A stretch of DNA of 64,000 nt from Tateyamaria sp. ANG-S1. GTDB lineage: Bacteria > Pseudomonadota > Alphaproteobacteria > Rhodobacterales > Rhodobacteraceae. Each line of letters opens with the position of its first letter. Positions within the stretch are counted from its first letter, which is position 1. The notes under the pieces are model-generated. The model was given only the letters and a program-made list of their open reading frames with translations, was not told where the DNA came from and made no database searches. Both the position numbers and the translations under genes were made by a program. Where the stretch lies: NCBI RefSeq assembly GCF_000814025.1, contig NZ_JWLL01000003.1, forward strand, positions 330,334-394,333, written 5' to 3'. Of the stretch, positions 19,115 through 25,912 are shown piece after piece.

Positions 19115-19695
19115 GACAGCACCCGCTCAGCACACATCCGTGAGTTGGCACGCATGCGGGAAGAAAAGTTGGTTACACCTTCCTTTTCGATGATCCCAAA
19201 AGTGCCCGCAAAGACAGCCCAATCGACGCGGGACTCACCGAGCGCCGCGGCAACCTGGCACGAACATTGATCTTTCGCTGTATCGATCACAGCGTCACGA
19301 CGGTTTTGGATCATGCGACGCGCCTGATTGCGAGCGTCACGGGCCTGCCTTTCGAGCGCTTCGGCTTGGTTGACTGCTTGAGAAATCGCACCGCCCATGA
19401 ACATATCGAAGCCTCGGATGTTCTCAGCGCCGTAGGCATTTTCCAGTGCTCGGACGTAGTTGCGAGCAGCCTGTGCCCGCCTTTCCATATCCGAAACTTG
19501 GTTGGTTTGGTTGATCGATCCTTCGACAGCACGAGATGCACCTTGCGCAACGCGTTGTTCGCAGGTTGCGATATAGTCGGCATACGAAATGCGGTCTGCC
19601 AGTTCTGGGCCGGAAAACTCGTAGGAAATTACTGCCCATACCAGTGACGCGGCGACTGCTCCTGCTGGGGCTATTTCAGATAGTTGGTTCATCAT
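19111..19695 (-). CDS. unknown protein with an N-terminal membrane helix and a coiled coil
   Basis: The 194-residue product starts with MMNQLS, then one hydrophobic helix (GAVAASLVWAVISYEF). The rest is largely helical and rich in Ala, Arg, Gln and Glu (AEALERQARDARNQARRM), consistent with a coiled coil outside the cytoplasm. Five cysteines (one near residue 40, a CSC pair near 145 and one close to the end among them) could form disulfides. No family is recognised; a surface or channel-lumen component of a secretion or conjugation apparatus would fit the position as first gene of the ATPase operon. Two adjacent ATG codons (19695 and 19692) follow AAGGA. Confidence 0.55.
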   Translation of the reverse strand: MMNQLSEIAPAGAVAASLVWAVISYEFSGPELADRISYADYIATCEQRVAQGASRAVEGSINQTNQVSDMERRAQAARNYVRALENAYGAENIRGFDMFMGGAISQAVNQAEALERQARDARNQARRMIQNRRDAVIDTAKDQCSCQVAAALGESRVDWAVFAGTFGIIEKEGVTNFSSRMRANSRMCAERVLS

Positions 19696-19785
19696 TGGCC
19701 TGATCCTTTCCGTGTTTTGGCCAAGCTTCTCCGTTCGCCTCAATTGAGAACGTTGAGGAAGATCGAATGTGGACTGGGATTTGGG

Positions 19786-19813
19786 AGCCACCTGCAAAAA
19801 CAGGCGGGTGGCT
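19786..19813. repeat. inverted repeat upstream of the ATPase operon
   Basis: AGCCACC at 19786-19792 pairs with GGTGGCT at 19807-19813 around a 14-base loop that can pair further (CCTG with CAGG). On the plus strand a TTTTT run follows about eight bases later, so it might end a plus-strand transcript; on the minus strand it lies in the leader of the operon starting at 19695. Confidence 0.4.
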
Positions 19814-20099
19814 TGAAGTGTTTTTATCGACCGTGCCAGTGAGATCGTTGTTCGCAACGGCACTTCATGGTTTTTGCATGCGTCATCTGTTGCCCCCAGT
19901 GGGTTTCCATTCTGGATGGCATGTGATGGCTCCGAACATGATCTGATCGATGGAGGTGTCCATGATGGTCGAAACTGTGAGCAATCAGTCCGCCACATAC
20001 AGGGCAATTTCGCTGGTGCGATGAGTCATAGCTATGATACATAAGCGCCGAGCTCCTATGTTGATCTTTCGCGAGGTGGACGTTGGTGTTCAGTGGCGA

Positions 20100-20126
20100 G
20101 CAGGCAAAAGTACCAGTTTTGCCTGC
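20100..20126. repeat. perfect 10-base inverted repeat downstream of the small ORF
   Basis: GCAGGCAAAA at 20100-20109 and TTTTGCCTGC at 20117-20126 are exact inverse copies around a seven-base loop. It lies about 80 bases past the stop of the minus-strand small ORF. No uridine run follows on either strand, so it may be a transcript-end stabiliser or a protein-binding site and not a simple terminator. Confidence 0.6.
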
Positions 20127-20207
20127 CGCCGGTTCTTAGGTTCGGTTGCGCTCTTTAGGTTGGATGAGCGTTACACATTTCCTTCACCTGTGTTGGTTGG
20201 ATGCGGG

Positions 20208-20318
20208 CTACTTGCGAGTAGACGCTCCAAGCAAACCATAGGGCGACCCAATCCAGGCACCCTGGGAGCCAAGCACCCAATCAAGGGTTGGTGAACCTGT
20301 AGTTGTATTGTTGCTCAT
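20208..20318 (-). CDS. small ORF of 36 codons with a strong ribosome site
   Basis: Reading leftward from an ATG at 20318, 36 codons encode a peptide beginning MSNNTTTGSPTLDW and ending GLLGASTRK. It is rich in Gly and Ser with two tryptophans and a moderately hydrophobic middle, has no cysteines, and ends in two basic residues. AGGAG lies seven bases before the ATG, the best ribosome site in this part of the island. It lies 101 bases after the stop of the 20420 gene on the same strand and before a perfect hairpin, so it could be the last gene of the ROK-20420 transcript. No family is recognised. Confidence 0.45.
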   Translation of the reverse strand: MSNNTTTGSPTLDWVLGSQGAWIGSPYGLLGASTRK

Positions 20319-20419
20319 TGAGCTTCTCCTAATTGTTCCACGTACTCGCACGGCAGTGCTTGCTTGATGGTAAGGAGCAATCTATCGTCAAAATCTTTAT
20401 TTACAATAAACGTTTCCGG

Positions 20420-21166
20420 TTATTTTTTGCGAAACCTGGAAAGCCTTGTTTTTGCTTGATCTTTGATTCTTTGAAGTGCCTCGGCGGGGTCTTCTACCTT
20501 TACTCTGGGTTCAGATGGAAGTTCGTCAATTGTGTCTTCGGGGTGGTTCTTGATTCTTTGGGAGTACGCTTCGCCCAGAGATGGATCTAGAACGCCAATA
20601 TGTTTTCTCAGAAGGCCGTTTCCAAGCCACGGTGCGTAATGGATACGAATGAACTGGGCAGCGTTGACTTCACGCCCGGAGGTTCGTTCCTTCCACAAAA
20701 TCGGGGCTTTGTCTGGTAGGTTTGCGTCACCTAATGGGTGCGTCATGAGCCCAAACTCGATTCCTAGTCTTGATGCAGCCAACAGTTTCGCCGCCGCTAC
20801 GATTCCGGTGTCCGACGAACTTGCTAAACCTTCTGAGAAACGTTCTCGAATTTGCTCAGGCGTTAGGTTTTCGACGTAAGCCTTTCTTTTGTCATCGTTA
20901 GGCACATTCGCTGATGGCGGTAGGGTTGATTTAGACTCCGCAGCATCTCCCTTCTTTGCCCTTTCTGGGCTACCTATACTGCCATTTTCATGTTTATTGT
21001 CAAGTAGATAGGTATCTACACGCAGCTCTCGATCTTGCCTTCTCTGCAGCGCCAAGTCACGCAACCGGATTGGATCTTCAACATCTGGATCCTTCACCGA
21101 AGTTGGGCGGGATCGAGTTCCATTGCGAACCTGACTGCTAGGTTGTGTTGCTTTTTGCGTGCCCAC
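20420..21166 (-). CDS. hypothetical hydrophilic protein of the island
   Basis: The 248-residue product is strongly charged, with no signal peptide or membrane helix. The first 95 residues look disordered (many Ser, Pro, Asp and Arg). A more ordered part follows: LTPEQIRERFSEGLASS, then AAKLLAASRLGIEFGLMTHPLGD and WLGNGLLRKHIGVLDPSLGEAYSQRI. The end is Lys/Arg-rich (KTRLSRFRKK), suggesting nucleic-acid or membrane-surface contact. No family is recognised. The frame opens with a GTG at 21166 inside the ROK-like gene, a 29-base overlap; a later GTG is possible. The composition is AT-rich compared with core genes. Confidence 0.5.
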   Translation of the reverse strand: MGTQKATQPSSQVRNGTRSRPTSVKDPDVEDPIRLRDLALQRRQDRELRVDTYLLDNKHENGSIGSPERAKKGDAAESKSTLPPSANVPNDDKRKAYVENLTPEQIRERFSEGLASSSDTGIVAAAKLLAASRLGIEFGLMTHPLGDANLPDKAPILWKERTSGREVNAAQFIRIHYAPWLGNGLLRKHIGVLDPSLGEAYSQRIKNHPEDTIDELPSEPRVKVEDPAEALQRIKDQAKTRLSRFRKK

Positions 21167-22259
21167 CTCGGCTCACCCTCGCTGCCAACAAGCATGCACC
21201 CAGGGCTCCTGTGATAGGAATGCTGGGTTTACGCGACTTCAGTTTATCATGCCTGTACATGGACAAGCCCGAAACAAATCTTGGGTTCTTTCTATACTGT
21301 TCATAGTCAAGCATAGGCTGACCATCAAGTTCGCGCGTTTCGGCGATACGGTCAAAGTGCCCTACAACCTCATCCAGTAGTGTGCCATTTGGGTCGAGGT
21401 CACTGGCAACCACAATCCCATGTGGAGCGAGCAAAGAGGTGCAAATGAAACATAGCTGCGCAAGGTAGTACGACCTAAATTCCCAATGCCGTTCGTGTAG
21501 CTTCAATAAGTCATCATTTGAAACATTCTCATAGCAGACGTTAGCGTCTTCAGCGAAACGCTGGCGCATCGCTTCTGTACTTGCGACTTCGCCGAAGCTT
21601 CTAGAGAACGCCCAGTAGGGGTCATCTGCCGCTCCTGCTTTTTTCAGGATGTCGTCACCATGGTGAATACGTGGCGTAATTAGTCCAAACTCTGGATGAA
21701 GAGCCGATTGAAACGTTGAGTTTCCTCGGACAATCCCTCCGCCTATTCCTTCAGTGCACAAAATTCCCACGAGTAGGTGGTTCTTTTCATTAGAACGATT
21801 GATTGCCTCGCCTAGCGTATAAGCATGAGCGTCAGTGTGAACACTGACCTTGGCTGAGCATGATGCGTTCGAAGTCAGCAATCTTTCTCGAACCAAATTA
21901 TGTAGGTTGATTCCTTTGAATGGGTCATGACCAAACTTCTCATGCACCTTTCCGTAGAATTCCTTGTTCGAGCGCATGAGCGAGACAAAGGTTCCGAAGC
22001 CCGCAACTGCTATGCTCTGTATATCAGGATAAGCGTCTACTATGTCCTCTACCGTTTCCTGTACGGCAGCGATTGCCGAGTCAGAATCCTTCGGATGCCA
22101 TTTCCGCTCATCTAGGGCTTCAACGCGAAGCTCTGGTCCCATCCTCGGAATTACATGGTCGGTGTTTATCTTAGGCAACAAAAAGTCGTCATGTGAAGCG
22201 CACATAACAGTTACACCATCGCGCTCGATGTAAACTCCAGCAACAACCTTCCGGTTCAT
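21138..22259 (-). CDS. ROK-family-like protein without the GGTK phosphate loop
   Basis: The 373-residue protein has the later ROK features: SIAVAGFGTF, the catalytic-type Asp in VHTDAHAYTLGEA, TEGIGGGIVRGN, HPEFGLI in the place of the HPExGH zinc histidine, and a C-terminal TGALGACLLAA helix. The N-terminal phosphate loop, normally GxDxGGTK, reads AGVYIERDG, and the CxCGxxGC zinc cluster is absent. A fructokinase-like ancestor is plausible, but sugar kinase activity is doubtful and a regulatory or sensing role is possible. The ATG at 22259 has GGAGG five bases before it. It heads a unit with the 20420 gene. Confidence 0.6.
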   Translation of the reverse strand: MNRKVVAGVYIERDGVTVMCASHDDFLLPKINTDHVIPRMGPELRVEALDERKWHPKDSDSAIAAVQETVEDIVDAYPDIQSIAVAGFGTFVSLMRSNKEFYGKVHEKFGHDPFKGINLHNLVRERLLTSNASCSAKVSVHTDAHAYTLGEAINRSNEKNHLLVGILCTEGIGGGIVRGNSTFQSALHPEFGLITPRIHHGDDILKKAGAADDPYWAFSRSFGEVASTEAMRQRFAEDANVCYENVSNDDLLKLHERHWEFRSYYLAQLCFICTSLLAPHGIVVASDLDPNGTLLDEVVGHFDRIAETRELDGQPMLDYEQYRKNPRFVSGLSMYRHDKLKSRKPSIPITGALGACLLAARVSRGGHAKSNTT

Positions 22260-22724
22260 CCCGACCTCCACGCGTATAGCTCCGAATTCAAAGTTTAAGG
22301 GAACATGAGTGTCGTCAAATAACCAGCATGGAAGTGACTTCGAGGTAAGGCTTTCTGCAGTTTCCTAACAGCCAGTCACCGAGTTGAGAGTTGTAACTCA
22401 TATCCGTCAGACACTGTAGCTAGCTGTAACTTAGACGCCGTTAAGGTAGGCCACAGTGACCACAATCCTGTCCCCGAAAGCAGTGCGCAAGTTAGATGCA
22501 AGAAAAAGTCAGATTACAATAAGTGCTCCAATTGGTGCTGCCGCAGCGTATACACTCAGATCTCCCAAGGCGGGTCACAACGGCCTTTTCGCAGCCTGTT
22601 CACGCAAGGGATCAAGCTGAGCGGATAGCCGCAGCGGGTCTCACGGTACGCTTTCCTGCGCCGCGCTCCCCGTGGTCGCGCGGCTGGCCAGGCTTGCTTG
22701 TTGCACAGCCCGAAAGATCCTTGC
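22260..22724. other. intergenic region with no recognisable gene
   Basis: About 465 bases lie between the resolvase and the ROK-like gene. The part near 22570-22730 is richer in GC than its surroundings and has short open frames on both strands, none with a convincing start or family match. It may be debris of an older gene. The ROK promoter should lie at the low-coordinate end. Confidence 0.4.
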
Positions 22725-23282
22725 TTATTCAGGGAATAAGCGACGGAGAGACCGGGTAAGGGTCCATGGATGGACGCTATATATCTTGGCAATGTCGGCG
22801 AGAGACATGTTTGACTGAGCAAGCCTACGCTTAGCATCTCGGACTTGCTGATCCGTCATTTTGGGGCGACGACCCAATCGTTTACCTCGTTTCCGCGCGG
22901 CGGCCAGACCTTGCTTGGTTCGCTGACTGAGCAGCTGGCGTTCGAACTCTGCCAAGCCGCTGATGAAGGTATAGAGCAGCTTGCCATGGGGTGTTGCTGT
23001 GTCGATCTGCATCGACACAATCTTTATCACGACGCCTCGCTCAGTGAGCATATCGAGTTCGGTCAACGCGTCCTTCGCCGAACGGAATGCACGATCAAGG
23101 TCGAGAATGACCAAGGTGTCACCGTGGTTGAGACGGCTGATCACGTCCGCATAGATGGGTCGGTGCTTGGCGGCTGCGGATAACCGCTCAATGCACAGTT
23201 CATCGCAAATAGGGGACAAAGCATCGACTTGGCGGTCAATGCACTGTTCCTCTGTGCTCACACGTAGATATCCAATTCTCAT
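22725..23282 (-). CDS. serine recombinase (resolvase/invertase family)
   Basis: The 185-residue protein starts MRIGYLRVSTEEQ with the nucleophilic serine in the RVST motif, continues with LDRAFRSAKD and the E-helix segment GKLLYTFISGLAEFERQLLSQRTKQGL, and ends with a helix-turn-helix (MSLADIAKIYSVHPWTLTRSLRRL). Length and order match Tn3-type resolvases and DNA invertases, which cut and rejoin DNA at paired short sites. The ATG at 23282 is preferred because the family starts there; the frame is open 13 codons further. It could act on the inverted repeats seen in the island, but no res site could be identified. Confidence 0.88.
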   Translation of the reverse strand: MRIGYLRVSTEEQCIDRQVDALSPICDELCIERLSAAAKHRPIYADVISRLNHGDTLVILDLDRAFRSAKDALTELDMLTERGVVIKIVSMQIDTATPHGKLLYTFISGLAEFERQLLSQRTKQGLAAARKRGKRLGRRPKMTDQQVRDAKRRLAQSNMSLADIAKIYSVHPWTLTRSLRRLFPE

Positions 23283-23469
23283 AGGCGTTCTTAGCAACAA
23301 CCCGCTCCGAAGAGGCCGCATTCAACAAAAACGACCCTTTCTGCGTTGCTGCCCGCGAGGAGCTGAATTCGACCATCGAAACCGCTCTAACTCGCGCATT
23401 CCCTTCATCTGATACCAGTTTACCAAAGTCCACGGCTCTGGCACAAATTTAACGCACAAACGGTCCTTT

Positions 23470-23718
23470 ATGTTGGATCGTAACAGACTGAAATTAAGTA
23501 AATATTTACCATATTCGGTTATGCTTTCATCTGTGATTGCAATGTGTTGCGCCGCGCAATTTGCAGCCGCTCAAACGGCAGACGACGTTCTCAATCAGAT
23601 GGGAGATGATGAGCGCTTTGCGTATCTCTCAGGGACGGTTGAAGGCTTGGCCACAGCGCGATGGATTGCCGATAAGCCCGACGCCTCGGGGATGCAGTGC
23701 ATCTACGCATGGCACTAG
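23470..23718 (+). pseudogene. 5' fragment of a small exported protein gene
   Basis: The 82 codons give a signal peptide (VMLSSVIAMCCAAQFAAAQ) and the first part of a mature domain, ADDVLNQMGDDERFAYLSGTVEG. The frame ends abruptly at CIYAWH, in the middle of what looks like a conserved Cys-containing segment. The stop lies exactly where the oppositely oriented mobC also loses its C-terminus, so a recombination joint has cut both genes. Proteins of this type are small periplasmic proteins of unknown role found near mobile genes, by my recollection. Confidence 0.55.
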
Positions 23719-24044
23719 GCCTCAGCAATCTGCGCTTTCTCAGCTTCATCAATCGCCAGTGCGCCGATGTTTGCGTGATACGCGAGTTGGTTGAGATTGT
23801 TGGCGATCCGCGATTGCCCGAGCAGTGCCAAAGCCTCTGCCACAGCCTTCCTGTCCGCCACCACATCCTTGGGCCGCGATTTTCGACGCTTCTCTTCGGT
23901 GGCGAACACACAGGCCCGGATGTAGGCTGACAGCGTCATACCTGTTGCCAATTCTTCCAGTCGCTTGCGTTCAGCAAGCGTCAGGCGCAACGTTACCGGC
24001 GAGATAGTGGTGCGCTTCGAGGCGTTTTTCTGGGTGCCGCTCAT
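23715..24044 (-). pseudogene. mobC: MobC-like relaxosome protein, C-terminus cut
   Basis: The 109-residue product has a ribbon-helix-helix-type start (TLRLTLAERKRLEELA), GMTLSAYIRACVF, and the hallmark SRIANNLNQLAYHANIG of MobC proteins, which help relaxases open DNA at oriT of mobilisable plasmids. It ends at KAQIAEA, where homologues would carry on for perhaps 20 residues through another helix. The end coincides with the truncated exported-protein gene. No relaxase gene (mobA) is present next to it. It may still be translated, since the DNA-binding part is intact. Confidence 0.65.
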
Positions 24045-24265
24045 AGCGACGGTCCTCGTGTCCGCTTGCGCGGCGTGTACGCCGTTCGTACTTTGCTCTT
24101 TGGACTTCCCGTTGGCGGGGCTGCAGCTGCTTCGAACTCATTCAACCAACGAACAATCTCCGGTTCCGCCTCGAGAACAGCGCCCCAATCTTCCAATTCA
24201 TCAAGCAAAGAAACAAGTGATGGGGGTTCTAGATCCGTCTGGTCAACTGCACCAAATCTCTTCTT
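24041..24265 (-). pseudogene. 3' remnant of the gene preceding mobC
   Basis: An open frame of 74 codons without an ATG start ends in a TGA that overlaps the mobC ATG (ATGA), the usual sign of two coupled genes. The peptide has sensible composition: an acidic middle (LLDELEDWGAVLEAEPEIVRWL is one such block, quoted here only by its ends 24205 to 24140) and a basic tail ending RKRTRGPSL. An in-frame TGA at 24266-24268 removes the beginning. I infer the tail of a plasmid-type gene whose 5' part was lost. Confidence 0.4.
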
Positions 24266-24845
24266 TCAAAGTCGGTGGACCTCTTCGTTTGTGGACCGGC
24301 ACCCTACATTCCATACATCCCATAGTTGCAGGGCTGCCGACACAAGGATCGCCCAATCTCAGGTTGTGATCAGGATACCAATCCTCGCGATATAGGGCGA
24401 AGTGGGGACACTACGGAATCCCTTACTTTTTAACATTTGGTAAATAATGCATAGTCACTGTGTTCCGTGAGTGGTGGCTTAGCCATGGAACAGCAGGATG
24501 GCGTCTCGCGATTTCGATGACTTCCCGCCCTGCATCAATACCCGGCTCACTTGTTATTTTTCTGCAGGTGAGCCGGACCTTGACCGCGAAAGCGCCACTG
24601 AAACACATCGGCAGAGGTTAAGACCGGTGTCCACGTAAGAGACGTAATCTGTCATCCAGACAACCGATGCGATCATTTTGCTGCCACCCGTTGCTGTGCG
24701 ATTGGTATCGGAAAAAGCGTGGCGCACGGTCCTTGATAGGACACAATGGGATTGCCATCCTGCCGCAACGCGATCGCTACAGGATCGGGGATGCGCGAGA
24801 CCCCAGGCTGTGCCCTGATGTCGATTGATCAAAGGAAGCCGCGAC
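24266..24845. other. right end of the island, no gene recognised
   Basis: No open frame here has both a start and coding character. An inverted repeat CCGGCTCAC (24542-24550) / GTGAGCCGG (24568-24576) encloses a T-rich 17-base loop. Base composition returns to core values toward 24750. The BKACE promoter should lie in the last 100 bases, which contain no strong consensus. Confidence 0.4.
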
Positions 24846-25775
24846 ATGGCCAAGCAAAAGACAATCATCACCTGTGCCGTAACAGGGGCCATCCATACGC
24901 CGACGATGTCCGACAACTTGCCGATCACGCACAATGAAATTGCCGAACAGGCCATCGCCGCTGCCGAAGCCGGCGCATCAATCCTACATCTGCACACACG
25001 CGATCAGGTAGATGGCCGTCCGTCTGTCGCACCCAACGACTATTCCGGCATCCTGTCGCGGGTCAAACAGTCAACGAACGCGGTGCTGAACATCACGACA
25101 GGCGGCGCCCCCACGATGCGGATCGAAGAACGGATTCAGGCCGCCCTGCACTTCAGCCCCGAGATGTGCTCGCTGAACATGGGGTCGATGAACTTTGCCT
25201 TTCATGCGCTGGCCGATCGCTACGACACATGGAAATACGATTGGGAAAGGGAGTACATCGCCGGATCCGAAGCGAACATATTTCGGAACACGTTCGCCGA
25301 CATCAAACAAGCGGCCACTGCGCTCGCTGGGCACGACATCAAGTTCGAACATGAGTGTTACGATGTTGGCCACCTCTACAACCTCAAGCACTGCATGGAG
25401 ATCGGCCTGTTCAAAGCCCCGGTCTTTCTACAATTCGTGTTCGGCGTGTTGGGCGGGATCGGGGCCGAGGTGGAGAACCTGATCTTCATGAAACGTACCG
25501 CAGACCGTTTGTTCGGCACCGACTACCGCTGGTCGGTGCTTGGGGCCGGAGCAGCGCAGATGCCACTTGCGACAACGGCAAGCCAGATGGGTGGCAATGT
25601 GCGCGTGGGGCTTGAGGACAGCCTGTTCATCAGCCGCGGTCAGCTTGCGACAAGCAATGCACAACAGGTGACGAAGATCCGCAGGATCATCGAAGACTTG
25701 GGCTGCGAAGTCGCCACCCCGGACGAGGCCCGCGACATGCTGGACCTCAAGGGCGGCGACAAGGTCGCGTTCTAG
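24846..25775 (+). CDS. beta-keto acid cleavage enzyme (BKACE, DUF849)
   Basis: The 309-residue TIM-barrel protein belongs to the zinc-dependent family that condenses beta-keto acids with acetyl-CoA and splits them, as Kce does in lysine fermentation or in carnitine and dehydrocarnitine breakdown. Key features: ITCAVTGAIHTP at the start, the zinc pair in LHLHTRD, a conserved FEHECYD, and GVLGGIG. Length is typical. The substrate cannot be told from the sequence. The ATG at 24846 follows AAGGAAG at good spacing; an ATG seven codons earlier is less likely. Its stop overlaps that of ccoS on the other strand. Confidence 0.85.
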   Translation: MAKQKTIITCAVTGAIHTPTMSDNLPITHNEIAEQAIAAAEAGASILHLHTRDQVDGRPSVAPNDYSGILSRVKQSTNAVLNITTGGAPTMRIEERIQAALHFSPEMCSLNMGSMNFAFHALADRYDTWKYDWEREYIAGSEANIFRNTFADIKQAATALAGHDIKFEHECYDVGHLYNLKHCMEIGLFKAPVFLQFVFGVLGGIGAEVENLIFMKRTADRLFGTDYRWSVLGAGAAQMPLATTASQMGGNVRVGLEDSLFISRGQLATSNAQQVTKIRRIIEDLGCEVATPDEARDMLDLKGGDKVAF

Positions 25776-25912
25776 TCGTCATCCAAGAGGATGCGATGCG
25801 CGTCTCCATCGGGGTCGGAGTACTGGTCGCTCTTCAACGTCCAGACAAAGGCGACGAGCGCCCCCAGCCCAAGGATCAGCGAGCACGGAACAAGTATGAC
25901 AAGCACATTCAT
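25772..25912 (-). CDS. ccoS: cbb3 oxidase maturation protein CcoS/FixS
   Basis: A 46-codon frame starting MNVLVILVPCSLILG has one membrane helix and an acidic tail with QYSDPDGDA, the pattern of CcoS, which is needed to place haem and copper into the cbb3 oxidase. The ATG overlaps the ccoI stop (ATGA), as is usual. It is the last gene of ccoGHIS, and its stop codon overlaps that of the BKACE gene coming from the other side. Confidence 0.9.
   Translation of the reverse strand: MNVLVILVPCSLILGLGALVAFVWTLKSDQYSDPDGDAHRILLDDD

Larger units (their letters stand above)
19696..20207. other. intergenic region of the island, no gene accepted
   Basis: This stretch separates the ATPase operon from the small ORF at 20208. 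It must hold the operon's promoter and contains two inverted repeats listed separately. A 72-codon open frame on the minus strand (20042 to 19824) with CPVCGG and many histidines has an AGGAG eleven bases upstream but poor coding character, so I leave it as an open possibility. Confidence 0.4.
17452..24845. mobile_element. decayed genomic island behind tRNA-Thr
   Basis: Between the tRNA and the BKACE gene the base composition falls visibly and codon use changes. The genes are of mobile type or unknown: a truncated VirD4-like coupling ATPase, small membrane proteins, a serine resolvase and MobC. Several are broken (17480, 23470, 23715, 24041). No tyrosine integrase is present, and I could not find by eye a second copy of the tRNA 3' end that would mark the right border, so the right limit is only the start of core-type sequence. 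It reads as the residue of one or more integrated or mobilisable elements. Confidence 0.6.

Noticed and set aside
19824-20042. Minus-strand frame of 72 codons with CPVCGG and many histidines, preceded by AGGAG
   Set aside because: Spacing to the ribosome site is long, the histidine-rich composition looks like a chance reading, and no family or conserved neighbour supports it.
22523-22837. Open frames on both strands in the GC-richer patch before the resolvase
   Set aside because: The two frames read opposite strands of the same DNA, one overlaps the resolvase end, and neither has a plausible start or family match.
24423-24608. Short minus-strand frame of 61 codons at the island's right edge
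   Set aside because: It runs through an inverted repeat, has no ribosome site and no recognisable domain.
17376-24845. Direct repeat of the tRNA 3' end as right attachment site
   Set aside because: No second copy of the CAGCGGCACCA region was found by eye; a decayed copy cannot be excluded.
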